From contig NZ_JAPENY010000002.1 in assembly GCF_026341825.1 (NCBI RefSeq), positions 2,575,001 through 2,639,000 on the forward strand: 64,000 nt of DNA, given 5' to 3'. Positions 42,203 to 51,040 of this stretch are shown here, piece by piece; position 1 is the stretch's first letter, and the number at the start of each line of letters is the position of its first letter. This DNA is from Streptomyces sp. NBC_00620. Its GTDB lineage: Bacteria; Actinomycetota; Actinomycetes; Streptomycetales; Streptomycetaceae. The notes under the pieces were generated by a model. That model did not search any database, was not told where the DNA came from, and saw only the letters and a program-made list of their open reading frames with translations. Both the position numbers and the translations under genes were made by a program.

Positions 42203-42966
42203 CCGCTGCCATGATCGGCGGAATGAGACAGCGAGTAGACCTGGACCTGGCCGCGGCCTTACTGGTCGAGCACAGAGCGCGATGGACGGCCGATCAGTGC
42301 GTGGCGTCTCCCATCCTGTGGAGTGGAGGCAAGGAGGTTCCTCCCGTGGCCGACCGCAGCCATGTGGACGTCCCGCACTGGCTGGGATCACAGATCACGC
42401 ACGCCGGCTGGGAAGTCCGGCTTGCCGTGGAGCTGGATGCCACCGGGTGGGCGCACCTCCACTTTCTCTCGGAGACCGCCGGCGTGCACGAGCGGCGGCG
42501 GGTCCGGTCGCTCGACAGGTGGGACGCCCTGCTCGATCAGGCGGTGGCGAGGGCCTCCCGTATTCGCCTGGTCCACGCCCAGCTGGTGGCCCGTGCTTGC
42601 ACCACGGGATGGTTGGACTGGATCCACGGGGAGCTGTGGCTGCTGCCGACCAGCCTCATCCGTATACGCAGTGGGCTGATGGCTTCCGTGGCGAACTCCC
42701 TGGGCTCGAGTCCGACCGCGCCACAGCCGGCCCACACCATCGCCTACGACCCCGCGGCCATCCTGGCCGGACACCGCACCAACAAGATCATCCCCTTCGA
42801 CGGCATCGAGCGGGCGCGCCTGCACGGCGGTATCACCACATCAGGCATGACCGTCTCCATGGTCGACGGCACGCGTCACAAGCTCCTGTGGCTGACCAGT
42901 GAGCCGACCCGCCGTCTGCTGACGGACCGATTGCTCCCGATCCTGGGTGACCGCCTCACCCGGTGA
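42199..42966 (+). CDS. Hypothetical protein with PH-like C-terminal segment
   Basis: 255 residues from GTG 42199 (GTGA overlap with tetR); ATG 42211 or 42223 (MRQRVDLDLAAALLVEHRAR) could be the real start. Contains HVDVPHWLGSQITHAGWEVR, a basic middle part with LLPTSLIRIRSGL, and a beta-rich end (NKIIPFDGIERARLHGGITT, MTVSMVDGTRHKLLWL) resembling bacterial PH-like domains. The last part of the operon; no family assigned. Confidence 0.65.
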   Translation: MTAAMIGGMRQRVDLDLAAALLVEHRARWTADQCVASPILWSGGKEVPPVADRSHVDVPHWLGSQITHAGWEVRLAVELDATGWAHLHFLSETAGVHERRRVRSLDRWDALLDQAVARASRIRLVHAQLVARACTTGWLDWIHGELWLLPTSLIRIRSGLMASVANSLGSSPTAPQPAHTIAYDPAAILAGHRTNKIIPFDGIERARLHGGITTSGMTVSMVDGTRHKLLWLTSEPTRRLLTDRLLPILGDRLTR

Positions 42967-42988
42967 CGGCATTCCTCGGAGACGACCG

Positions 42989-43912
42989 TCAGCTCACGTG
43001 ATCGGCGATCACCCGGGTGATCGCCCGCGTGATGCGCACGATCCCAGGTGACCGGACCGCACACGGCTTCGGCGTCGACGTGGTGGGCGCCAGGCAGAAG
43101 TGCAGGTAGTCGTCGTCGCGGTGGAGGGCAGTGCGGTCGCGGGCCTGCTGGGTGCAGTACACGGGGTTCTCGTGCTCGTACGAGGTGCACGGCAGGTACT
43201 GGACCCAGGTTTCGCGGGCCGACGCCGGGCTCACGGTCTTGCCGGCGTCGGCGAGCAGGTCGCCGGAGGCGCGGGCCCGCAGCTCGTACATCGCGTTGAC
43301 GTCGTGGATCCGGTCGGGCGTGATCGGGTCGGGGCCCTGGAGCACCCACACGATCCTGGGCCGTTTCGCGCCGCCCGCCTCCGCGATCTGGTCGGTCAGC
43401 TGCTGCATGTCGGCTTCGTACCGCTTGAAGTACGTGCTCTTCGACTTGTCGTACGTGATGCCGTCCATGCACGGCGTGTATCCCCAGGCGTTGCCCCAGA
43501 ACTGCAGCACCACATAGTCCGGTTGGAGCGAGCGCACCCGGGCGGCCGCCTTGTCCGCGGGCGGTACGAGGGAATCCGCGCCGGTGCCTTCCAGGTAGTC
43601 GCACAGGGTGGTGCCGGAGTACGGGGCGCTCGTGTACCGCGCGTCCAGCTGGTCCCGCAGCAGATCCCCCAGCACCTTCTGGTTCTCCATGGCGAGCGAG
43701 TCCCCGAGGTAGAGCACCGTGGGCGCCTTCGCAGGGGCGGCCGGCGCGGTCGGGGAGGCGGCGGGCCGCTGACGCGTCGTCGAGCTCGGTGACGCCGAAG
43801 TCTCGGGCGTCGCGCGAGCGGGCGGTGACGCCTCGGGGCCCGAGGACGGGTCGCCGCACGCGCCGAGCAGCAGCCCGGCGACCAGCGCCCCCACCATCCA
43901 CCGCTTGCGCAT
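42989..43912 (-). CDS. SGNH/GDSL-like hydrolase lipoprotein
   Basis: 307 residues with a signal peptide and lipobox LLGAC, then a Ser/Pro/Thr linker. SGNH blocks: YLGDSLAMEN (Ser nucleophile), VLQFWGNAWG (Asn), and RDDDYLHFC with Asp and His near the end. Several Cys suggest disulphides. Secreted SGNH enzymes act on ester groups of polysaccharides or lipids; substrate unknown. GGGAG precedes the ATG. Confidence 0.85.
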   Translation of the reverse strand: MRKRWMVGALVAGLLLGACGDPSSGPEASPPARATPETSASPSSTTRQRPAASPTAPAAPAKAPTVLYLGDSLAMENQKVLGDLLRDQLDARYTSAPYSGTTLCDYLEGTGADSLVPPADKAAARVRSLQPDYVVLQFWGNAWGYTPCMDGITYDKSKSTYFKRYEADMQQLTDQIAEAGGAKRPRIVWVLQGPDPITPDRIHDVNAMYELRARASGDLLADAGKTVSPASARETWVQYLPCTSYEHENPVYCTQQARDRTALHRDDDYLHFCLAPTTSTPKPCAVRSPGIVRITRAITRVIADHVS

Positions 43913-44031
43913 ACGTCAACTCCCGCCCCGCCCAACGAAAGAGCTCCCCAGGCAAGCACAGGCGGGCACAAGGGGGAAGACGAACCCCGGTCACATCTCT
44001 GCGCCGTGCGGCAGAAGGGCTGTGCGCCGCC

Positions 44032-45708
44032 TCAGCCCTCGAAGGTTCCGGAGAGAAGCTCCAGCAGATCCCCGAGCGGCAGCGGCTTCGCCATGTGGGC
44101 GTCGAAACCGGCCGCACGGGACTCGCCGTGGTCGGACCCCCGGCTGAACCCGGAGACCGCGATGAGACGCACCTTGTCGCCGTGCGGGCGGGAGCGCACC
44201 TCGCGGGCGACCGCGTAGCCGTCGATGTCCGGCAGGCCGAGGTCGCACAGGACGACGTCGAAGAGGCTGGACTCGGTGGCCATCAGCGCGTCCGCGCCGG
44301 TGTGCACGGCCGTGACGTGGTGCCCCTGCCGCTCCAGCAGGGCGCGGTAGGTCGTGGCCAGGTCCGTGTTGTCCTCGACGATCAGGATGGCCAGCTGCCG
44401 TGACGCGGGGCGGGCCGGCGTCGCCGGGCGCGGTTCCGGGGTGCCGGAGGGGGCGAGCGGGAGCAGGGTGCGGAACGAGGCGCCGGTTCCGGGGCCGTCG
44501 CTGTGCGCGGTGATCCTGCCTCCGTGCAGTTCGACGATCGTCCGGACGACCGCGAGCCCGAGGCCGAGCCCCTCGGGGGTACTGGGGCCCGCCGGAGCCG
44601 CCCGCATGAAGACACCGAACAGCTCCTCGGCCTGCGCCTGTTGGAAGCCGATCCCGTCGTCCTCGACGGTGAGCCGCGCCTGCCCGTCCGCCGTGGTCAG
44701 CCGCACCCTCGTACGACCGCCCGGGAGTGTGTACTTGAGCGCGTTGGACAGCAGATTGGTCAACACCTGGGCCAGCCGCAGCCGGTCCCCGTCGACGAGC
44801 ACCGGATCGGCGGGCAGTTCGATGTCGAGCGTGCGGCCCTCATGGCCGAACAGGCCGTGCATGTCCGCGCATCCGGAGTCGACGACCGAGCGCAGATCCG
44901 TCCGCCCGCGCACCAGCTCCATACGACCGGTCACGGCCCGCGTTCCGTCCAGCAGGTCGTTGCTCATCCGCACCAGCGCGGCGAGCTGCCGCTCCAGGAC
45001 CGACAACGCCGGATGGCCGTCGGGCAGGTCGAGCGCCAGCAGCTCGCTCGCCGCCGTGGCGGCCGCCAGCGGATTGCGCAACTCGTGCGAGAGGGTCGCG
45101 ATGAACCGGTCCTTGGCCCGCTGCTCCTCCCGCAACGTTCGCCCCGCCGCGTCGAGATCGGCGTTGGCGCGGCTCAACTGCTCGTTCACCTCACGGATCT
45201 CCCGCGCGCGCACGAAGAGGTCGATCTCCATGCCCTGCGCGCGCATCTGCGCGTCGGCGACCGCACGCTCCTGCTCCCGCCCGACCTGGCGCAGATGCAC
45301 GAAGTCGGTGACGTCCTCGACGCGATGGATGATGTGCGTGACCCGCCCGTCGTCGTCGAGCACCGGGGTGTTGACGGGACTCCAGTACCGCTCCACGAAC
45401 GCGCCCGCGTCGCCCCTGGGGATGTCGTACCGCTGCAACGCCATGATGTCCGTACGCCCGGTGTCCACCACCGTCCGCAACGAGCGGCGCAGGTTGGCGA
45501 CGCCGTTGGCCGACGGGTCGTCCGGGTTGTCGGGGAACACGTCGAAGACGGGGTGCCCGACGATGCTCCGCTCGGTGCGGGTGGCCGTGAGATAGGCGCG
45601 GTTGACCTCCACGATCGTGAAGTCGGGCGCCAGGATGAGCAGTGGGGAGAGCGTCGAGTCGAACAGGAGCCGGAAGTCGGGCGTGGGGTGCGGGGTGCTC
45701 GCGGACAT
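44032..45708 (-). CDS. Hybrid sensor histidine kinase with C-terminal receiver
   Basis: 558 residues, no membrane segment. Order: PAS domain (about 10-130; LLFDSTLSPLLILAPDFTIV), coiled coil, HisKA with FIATLSHELRNPLAAA near residue 205, HATPase with N box LTNLLSNALKYT and VEDDGIGF, and a receiver from about 430 (ILIVEDNTDLATTY, phospho-Asp in VLCDLGLPDIDGY). Starts eight bases after the response-regulator stop; GAAGG is its ribosome site. A soluble hybrid kinase probably senses an internal signal. Confidence 0.93.
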   Translation of the reverse strand: MSASTPHPTPDFRLLFDSTLSPLLILAPDFTIVEVNRAYLTATRTERSIVGHPVFDVFPDNPDDPSANGVANLRRSLRTVVDTGRTDIMALQRYDIPRGDAGAFVERYWSPVNTPVLDDDGRVTHIIHRVEDVTDFVHLRQVGREQERAVADAQMRAQGMEIDLFVRAREIREVNEQLSRANADLDAAGRTLREEQRAKDRFIATLSHELRNPLAAATAASELLALDLPDGHPALSVLERQLAALVRMSNDLLDGTRAVTGRMELVRGRTDLRSVVDSGCADMHGLFGHEGRTLDIELPADPVLVDGDRLRLAQVLTNLLSNALKYTLPGGRTRVRLTTADGQARLTVEDDGIGFQQAQAEELFGVFMRAAPAGPSTPEGLGLGLAVVRTIVELHGGRITAHSDGPGTGASFRTLLPLAPSGTPEPRPATPARPASRQLAILIVEDNTDLATTYRALLERQGHHVTAVHTGADALMATESSLFDVVLCDLGLPDIDGYAVAREVRSRPHGDKVRLIAVSGFSRGSDHGESRAAGFDAHMAKPLPLGDLLELLSGTFEG

Positions 45709-45716
45709 GGCGGCCT

Positions 45717-46391
45717 TCAGGGATCGAGTCGGTAGCCGAAGCCGCGCACCGTGGTGATCCGCGGGGCGGGAGTGGGCAGCCCGGTGAGCTTGCCGCGCAG
45801 CCGGTAGACATGCTCGACGACGGTCGCGGGCTGCTGCCAGGACGCTCCCCAGATCTGCTCCAGAAGCTGTTCGGCGGAGAAGACCCGGCCGGGGGAGCGG
45901 GCCAGCAGCTCCAACAGGGCGAACTCCTTGGGCCGCAGCGTCAGCGGCACGCCCGCTATGTCGGCCCGACGGGCGGCAGTGTCGACGCGCAGCGCCCCGA
46001 CCTCCAGGACGGCCGGCACCTCGGGCGGCCGGGACCGGCGCAGCACGGCCCGGATACGGGCCACGAGTTCGCGCTGCGAGAAGGGCTTGACCAGGTAGTC
46101 GTCCGCGCCGATCTCCAGGCCCGCGACCCGGTCCGCCTCGTCACCGCGCCCGGAGACGACGATCACCGGGAGGCGGCTGGTGGAGCGCAGTGACCGCAGC
46201 AGCTCCAGGCCACTGCCGTCCGGCAGTCCCAGATCGAGGACGACCAGATCGATGCCGCCGTCGTACATGGCGGCTTTCCCGGCGCGTGCGTCGATGGCCC
46301 ACGCGACGGTGAACCCTTCACGTTCCAGATAGGTACGGCACATCAGTGCGAAGTCGGGATCGTCCTCGATCAGCGCGAGGTGTGGACGCAT
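45717..46391 (-). CDS. OmpR/PhoB-type response regulator
   Basis: 224 residues from ATG 46391 (earlier in-frame starts add non-conserved sequence). The receiver has the acidic pair in LIEDDPDF, phospho-Asp in LVVLDLGLPDGSGLELL and Lys in YLVKPFSQRE. The winged helix shows LTLRPKEFALLELLARSPGR and a C-terminal RITTVRGFGYRLDP. Partner of the hybrid kinase encoded downstream in the same operon. Confidence 0.93.
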   Translation of the reverse strand: MRPHLALIEDDPDFALMCRTYLEREGFTVAWAIDARAGKAAMYDGGIDLVVLDLGLPDGSGLELLRSLRSTSRLPVIVVSGRGDEADRVAGLEIGADDYLVKPFSQRELVARIRAVLRRSRPPEVPAVLEVGALRVDTAARRADIAGVPLTLRPKEFALLELLARSPGRVFSAEQLLEQIWGASWQQPATVVEHVYRLRGKLTGLPTPAPRITTVRGFGYRLDP

Positions 46392-46641
46392 TCCGCACCA
46401 CCCGGCCCAGCTGCCGCCCCCACGTTGTGTCCCTGGTGAGCGGGCGTTGATGCCCCGACCATGTGGCGAAGGTAGAACAGGAACCACCCACGGTTCAAGG
46501 GGGAGCCGCCCGGGGGGAGTTCCGGCGCGGGTTCGTGCAGCGGTGCGGGGATGTCATCACCGCCGCACGAACCCGCGCCGGGACGCGCCGACCCTCTCCT
46601 CCCGGGATCACGGCCGGCGCCGCGAACCGGCAGGTCGGGCC

Positions 46642-47868
46642 TCACGTCGTGGTCCGTGCGCGGATGCGGGCGGCGAGCACCGCGACGTCGTCCTCCGCGT
46701 GACGGGCGTTGAGACGGACGAGCACCTCGTCGAGCAGTGCGTCGATACCCGCCCCCGGCGGTAGCCGTAGCCGGGCCAGTCGGGCGAGCGAGGCGTCGAT
46801 GTCCTCCCCGCGCCGCTCCACCAGACCGTCGGTGTACATCACCAGGGTGTCGTCGGGGGTGAGCGTGCGGGTGGCCTGTTCGTAGCCGCCCACTCCGGTG
46901 CCCAGTGGGGGGCCGACCGGCAGCTGGAGCAGCTCGGTGCCGTCCTTGGAGAAGACGACCGGAGGCAGGTGCCCGGCTGAGGCGAGCGCGGCCGTGCCGC
47001 GTGCCGGGTCGACCTGGACCAGCAGACAGGTGGCCGGTCGCCGGTTGCCGTCCTCGGCCACCGCGGCGTCCAGCCGGCGCAGCACCCGGTGCGGCGGCAG
47101 GTCCGTGGAGGCGACGTAGCGGAGCATCGAGCGGTACGCGTTCATGTCGACCGCGGCGTTCAGGCCGTGCCCCATGACGTCGCCCACGACCAGCAGGGTG
47201 CGCCCGAAGTGCAGCCGTACGGTCTCGAACCAGTCCCCGCCCACCAGGGTGGTGCCACCGGCCGGGAGATACCGGGTGGCGAGGTCGAGGTTCGGATGCG
47301 GCCGGCCCGGTTCGGCCAGCAGCGCCCGCTGAAGGTTCAGCACCGTGCTCCGTACGGCGTTGTGCTGGCGGGAGTGGCCGAGGTGGACGGCCGCCAGACG
47401 CGCCGCGTAGTGCGTACCGGTGGTCTCCTGGTCGGTGAACTCCTTCCCCTGCCGGACGGCGAGCATTACCCCGTACAGGCGGCCGTGCGCGAGCAGCGGC
47501 ACGGTCATGACCTGCCGCGGGACCCGTCCGGACAGGTCGATCGAGGCGGTGATCGGATGTCCCTCGTCGAGCGCCTGCACGGACAGGGGCCGTGCTCCGT
47601 GCGCGGGCCACGGGGTCAGCAGCCCGGCGTCTCCCGCCGTGGCGACGCGTGACAGGTCCGGGGCGTGCGGGTGCTGTGTGGTGGCCGGGGCGTCCGCGGG
47701 CAGCAGATCCACCGCGGCGGCGTCGCAGAAGTGCCGGCACACGAACGCGGCGAGCTCCTCGCACGTGGTCTGCTCGTCCAGCGTGGTGCCGATCGACTCG
47801 ACGGCATCCTCCATGGCGCCGAACGGTGACTCCGCACCCGGAGTGTCCGCACCGCCTCGGCCCGTCAT
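46642..47868 (-). CDS. GAF-SpoIIE type PP2C phosphatase
   Basis: 408 residues from ATG 47868, GGAGGTGG upstream. The N-terminal helix and GAF-like domain (EDAVESIGTTLDEQTTCEEL, VPLLAHGRLYGVMLAVRQG) are followed by the PP2C domain: GGDWFETV, VVGDVMGHGLNAAV, MYTDGLVERRGE and EDDVAVLAARI with the metal Asp residues. Streptomyces has many such phosphatases acting on anti-anti-sigma factors; no partner is adjacent. It is transcribed toward the two-component system but separated by 250 bases with no other gene. Confidence 0.9.
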   Translation of the reverse strand: MTGRGGADTPGAESPFGAMEDAVESIGTTLDEQTTCEELAAFVCRHFCDAAAVDLLPADAPATTQHPHAPDLSRVATAGDAGLLTPWPAHGARPLSVQALDEGHPITASIDLSGRVPRQVMTVPLLAHGRLYGVMLAVRQGKEFTDQETTGTHYAARLAAVHLGHSRQHNAVRSTVLNLQRALLAEPGRPHPNLDLATRYLPAGGTTLVGGDWFETVRLHFGRTLLVVGDVMGHGLNAAVDMNAYRSMLRYVASTDLPPHRVLRRLDAAVAEDGNRRPATCLLVQVDPARGTAALASAGHLPPVVFSKDGTELLQLPVGPPLGTGVGGYEQATRTLTPDDTLVMYTDGLVERRGEDIDASLARLARLRLPPGAGIDALLDEVLVRLNARHAEDDVAVLAARIRARTTT

Positions 47869-47933
47869 GCCACCTCCACTGCCACACACGCCATGGTCCA
47901 TCCACGCACGGGGGAGACGGGCCCGCACCCCGG

Positions 47934-48953
47934 TCAGTGCCGGGGCGGCATGTTGTTCACCAACACGGCCGCACCGTCGAAGCGGCCGGCCTTGAGGTCC
48001 TGGAGGGCCTCCTGGGCGCGTGACAGCGGGTACGTGTGCGTCGTCGCGCGGACGCCGTGGCGCGCAGCGAGCGCCAGGAAGGCCCGCCCGTCCTCCCGTG
48101 TGTTCGAGGTGACGCTGCGCAGCTCCTTCTCGTAGAACAGCTCCCGCTCGTAGTGGAGCGGCGGCGTGTCGCTCAGGTGGATCCCGGCTACGGACAGCAC
48201 TCCGCCCCGGTCGAGCGCCCGCAGGGCCACCGGGACCAGGTCGCCGACCGGCGCGAACAGGATCGCGCTGTCCAGCGGCTCGGGGGGCTCCTCGTACGCT
48301 CCGCGGGCGGACGCCGCCCCCAGGGTGAGTGCCAGCCGCCGGGCCGCCGGGTCCCGCGTCAGTACGTGCACGGTGGCGCCCTGCGCGAGCGCGAGCTGCG
48401 CGCACAGGTGGGCGCTGCCGCCGAACCCGTACAGACCGAGCCGCCCGCCCGGCGGCAGCGAGGCCCGCAGCAGCGCGCGGTAGCCGATGATGCCCGCGCA
48501 CAGCAGTGGGGCCAGGGCGACGTCGTCCAGGTCGCCGGGCAGCCGGTACGCGAAATCGGCGGGCACGGTCGTGTACTCCGCGTAGCCGCCGTCGGCGTCC
48601 CAGCCGGTGTACTCGGATGCCGGACAGAGATTCTCGGCCCCGCGCACGCAGTACCGGCACGTACCGTCCGTACCGCGCAGCCAGGCGACGCCCACCCGGT
48701 CGCCGAGGGCGTACGCGCGCACGTCCTCGCCCAGGGCCGCGACCACGCCGACGACCTCGTGCCCGGGCGTCACACCCGGCAGGTGCACGGGCAGGTCGCC
48801 CTCGGCGACGTGCAGGTCGGTACGGCAGACACCGCAGGCGCGGACATGTACGAGGAGTTCGCCGGCCCGCGGCACCGGCACCGGTTTCTCGACGAAGCGC
48901 AGCGGTCCCTGCTCGATCGGCCCGGGCCGGACCGCTTCCCACGCGTGCATCAT
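47934..48953 (-). CDS. Zinc-type alcohol dehydrogenase (AdhA-like), altered structural zinc site
   Basis: 339 residues from ATG 48953 (second ATG at 48950). MDR family: catalytic zinc ligands in HVRACGVCRTDLHVAEGD, PGVTPGHEVVG and the later LCAGIIGYRAL; Rossmann motif GLYGFGGSAHLC. The structural zinc loop reads RGTDGTCRYCVRGAENLC, with three Cys where four are usual (an Asp occupies the first place). NAD(P)-dependent alcohol/aldehyde interconversion is likely; stability without a full structural zinc is open. Confidence 0.9.
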   Translation of the reverse strand: MMHAWEAVRPGPIEQGPLRFVEKPVPVPRAGELLVHVRACGVCRTDLHVAEGDLPVHLPGVTPGHEVVGVVAALGEDVRAYALGDRVGVAWLRGTDGTCRYCVRGAENLCPASEYTGWDADGGYAEYTTVPADFAYRLPGDLDDVALAPLLCAGIIGYRALLRASLPPGGRLGLYGFGGSAHLCAQLALAQGATVHVLTRDPAARRLALTLGAASARGAYEEPPEPLDSAILFAPVGDLVPVALRALDRGGVLSVAGIHLSDTPPLHYERELFYEKELRSVTSNTREDGRAFLALAARHGVRATTHTYPLSRAQEALQDLKAGRFDGAAVLVNNMPPRH

Positions 48954-49092
48954 CCCGTGCCCCGTCCCGTCGACGACCCCCGCTGTCCGCTCTCCAGTTT
49001 GGTGCGGAACGTCCCGTTCGGCGCGCGGCCCGGGCCTGGCCTGGCTAGCGTGAAACGTGGAACCAGTCACCCAACCGGAGAAGGTCGACGTC

Positions 49093-49902
49093 ATGGCCGT
49101 ACAACCCGAGGGAACGCCCTGTTGGGCGGACGCGATGTTCAGCGACGTGGAGGGGGCCAAGAGTTTCTACGGTGACGTGCTCGGCTGGACGTTCGGCGAG
49201 TCGTCCAGCGAGTACGGGAACTACACGCAGGCGTACAAGGACGGTAAAGCGGTGGCCGCCGTCGTCCCGCCGATGCCCGGGCAGGAGGGCCAGTCCGCCT
49301 GGTGCCTCTACTTCGCCTCGCCCGACGTCGCCGTGACCGCACAGAAGATCCGGGACAACGGCGGCACCGTCGTGATGGAGCCGATGCAGGTCGGCGACTT
49401 CGGCACGATGGCCCTGGCCAGTGAGCCCAGCGGCGCCGTCTTCGGCGTCTGGCAGGCGGGCACCCACGAGGGCTTCGAGGCCATCTCCGTGCCCGGCGCG
49501 TACGCCTGGGCCGAGGTCTTCACCCGTGAGCCCGAGAAGACCGACGCGTTCCTCCCCGCCGTCTTCCCGTTCAGCGCGAAGCAGATGGACGCACCCGAGG
49601 CCGGACCCGAGATGGACTTCAGGATCTTCAACGTCGGCGAGGACACCGTCCTGGGCCGGATGAAGATGACGGACGACTTCCCTCCCGAGGTCCCGTCGTA
49701 CGTCAACGTCTACTTCGCCGTCGAGGACTGCGACGCGGCAGTGGCGAAGGCGACCGAACGCGGCGGCATTCTGCGCTTCGGGCCCATGAGCAGCCCGTTC
49801 GGACGGTTCGCGGCGCTGAGCGACCCGCAGGGCGCGTCGTTCTCCGTCATCGACCTCAGCACGACCGAGGGCGACATGCCCAAGTTGACCGACGTGTCCT
49901 GA
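49093..49902 (+). CDS. Two-domain VOC family protein
   Basis: 269 residues from ATG 49093, with GGAGAAGG upstream; a GTG 12 codons earlier is less likely. Two VOC modules: residues about 8-120 (GTPCWADAMFSDVEGAKSFY, GAVFGVWQAGTHEGF) and 130-260 (GAYAWAEVFTREPEKTDAFL, PQGASFSVIDLS). Resembles hydroxylase-like VOC proteins common in Streptomyces; substrate unknown. Confidence 0.88.
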   Translation: MAVQPEGTPCWADAMFSDVEGAKSFYGDVLGWTFGESSSEYGNYTQAYKDGKAVAAVVPPMPGQEGQSAWCLYFASPDVAVTAQKIRDNGGTVVMEPMQVGDFGTMALASEPSGAVFGVWQAGTHEGFEAISVPGAYAWAEVFTREPEKTDAFLPAVFPFSAKQMDAPEAGPEMDFRIFNVGEDTVLGRMKMTDDFPPEVPSYVNVYFAVEDCDAAVAKATERGGILRFGPMSSPFGRFAALSDPQGASFSVIDLSTTEGDMPKLTDVS

Positions 49903-50007
49903 ACCTTTCGCCCGCGAGGGCAACCACGCGGACGCGGTTTTTCGTCCCTTCTTGTGGCCGCCGCACCTTCGGGTGACCGACCCCCCACAAGAATCGCGAG
50001 AGGCCGC

Positions 50008-51027
50008 ATGCTCCGCATTCACTTCACGTCGCACGATCTGCAGAACATCCGCGTGGCCCGGCAACCGGATCCTCTGTGGGAACTGGTGTGCAGCGTCTGC
50101 CGGTTGGAGACCGGCCAAGGACCGCTCGACTTCGGTCACTGGCGCCGCTCGGCCCGCGACCGGCTCTCCAGAGACCCGGTCGCGGGCCGAGCGCTGTACC
50201 CGCTGCGAACACTGATTCCCTCGACGGGTTACATCCCGGACTTCCTCACACCATCGGTCACCGGCGGCGATCTGCCGGCCGGCCTCGACCAGGTGCGGCG
50301 CACCCCGCGCACCCGGCTGGTGCGCGACCTGACACGGCTGGCCGACTCCCGCCCCGTTCCGAGCTGGGCGACCTCACTCGGCAAACCGGGCGGCGACCCG
50401 CTCAAGTCACTGGCGAACGCCCTCGGGGTCTACTTCCGCGCCCTCCTCGAGCCGTACTGGACGCACATCCGCACGGCGGTCGCCGACGACGTCGACCTGC
50501 GCTCCCGGGACCTCCTCGACGGCGGCACCCAGGCCCTTCTCGACGGACTGCGTCCGCTGGCGCGCTGGAAATCTCCCGTGCTCGAGGTGGACTACCCCAT
50601 CGAACGCGATCTGCATCTGGAAGGGCGCGGTCTGCTCCTCGTCCCCTCGTTCTTCTGCTGGCGTCGGCCGACCGCACTCGCCGACCCCGGCCTCGACCCG
50701 GTGCTCGTCTATCCGGTGGCGAAGGCACCCCTCGCTGTCGCGCGCGCCGCGGACGACGGGCTCGAACGCCTGCTGGGCCGCACTCGCAGTGTCGTACTCG
50801 CCGAGGTGGCGGGCCGCCACGCCCGCACCACCTCCGAGGTCGCCGCGGCCGTGGGGATCGCGCTGCCCAGCGCCAGCTACCAGATCGGCGTCCTGCGCGA
50901 CGGGGGACTGGTGGCCAGCCGCCGCGACGGCAAGTACGTCCTGCACACGGCCACCGCGCTGGGGGAGCGGCTGCTCGGCAGCAGTGGCAGGCTGCGACCC
51001 GGTACCGGAGCAGCCGTCCGACCGTGA
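50008..51027 (+). CDS. ArsR-like winged-helix regulator with N-terminal DUF5937-type domain
   Basis: 339 residues. The first 240 residues form the large domain often placed before an ArsR helix-turn-helix (MLRIHFTSHDLQNIRVARQP, WELVCSVCRLETG). The C-terminal HTH reads LAEVAGRHARTTSEVAAAVG, LPSASYQIGVLRDGGLVASR and RRDGKYVLHTATALGERLL. No metal-binding Cys cluster of the ArsR metal sensors is present, so the effector is unknown. Not far from the RNase H gene but only 13 bases apart, so co-transcription is possible. Confidence 0.8.
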   Translation: MLRIHFTSHDLQNIRVARQPDPLWELVCSVCRLETGQGPLDFGHWRRSARDRLSRDPVAGRALYPLRTLIPSTGYIPDFLTPSVTGGDLPAGLDQVRRTPRTRLVRDLTRLADSRPVPSWATSLGKPGGDPLKSLANALGVYFRALLEPYWTHIRTAVADDVDLRSRDLLDGGTQALLDGLRPLARWKSPVLEVDYPIERDLHLEGRGLLLVPSFFCWRRPTALADPGLDPVLVYPVAKAPLAVARAADDGLERLLGRTRSVVLAEVAGRHARTTSEVAAAVGIALPSASYQIGVLRDGGLVASRRDGKYVLHTATALGERLLGSSGRLRPGTGAAVRP

Positions 51028-51040
51028 CATCATCGGGGCC

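Noticed and set aside
46642..48942. Single 766-codon frame joining the phosphatase to upstream sequence
   Set aside because: The phosphatase starts at 47868 with a strong ribosome site; the extension is Arg-rich and lies inside the alcohol dehydrogenase gene in another frame.
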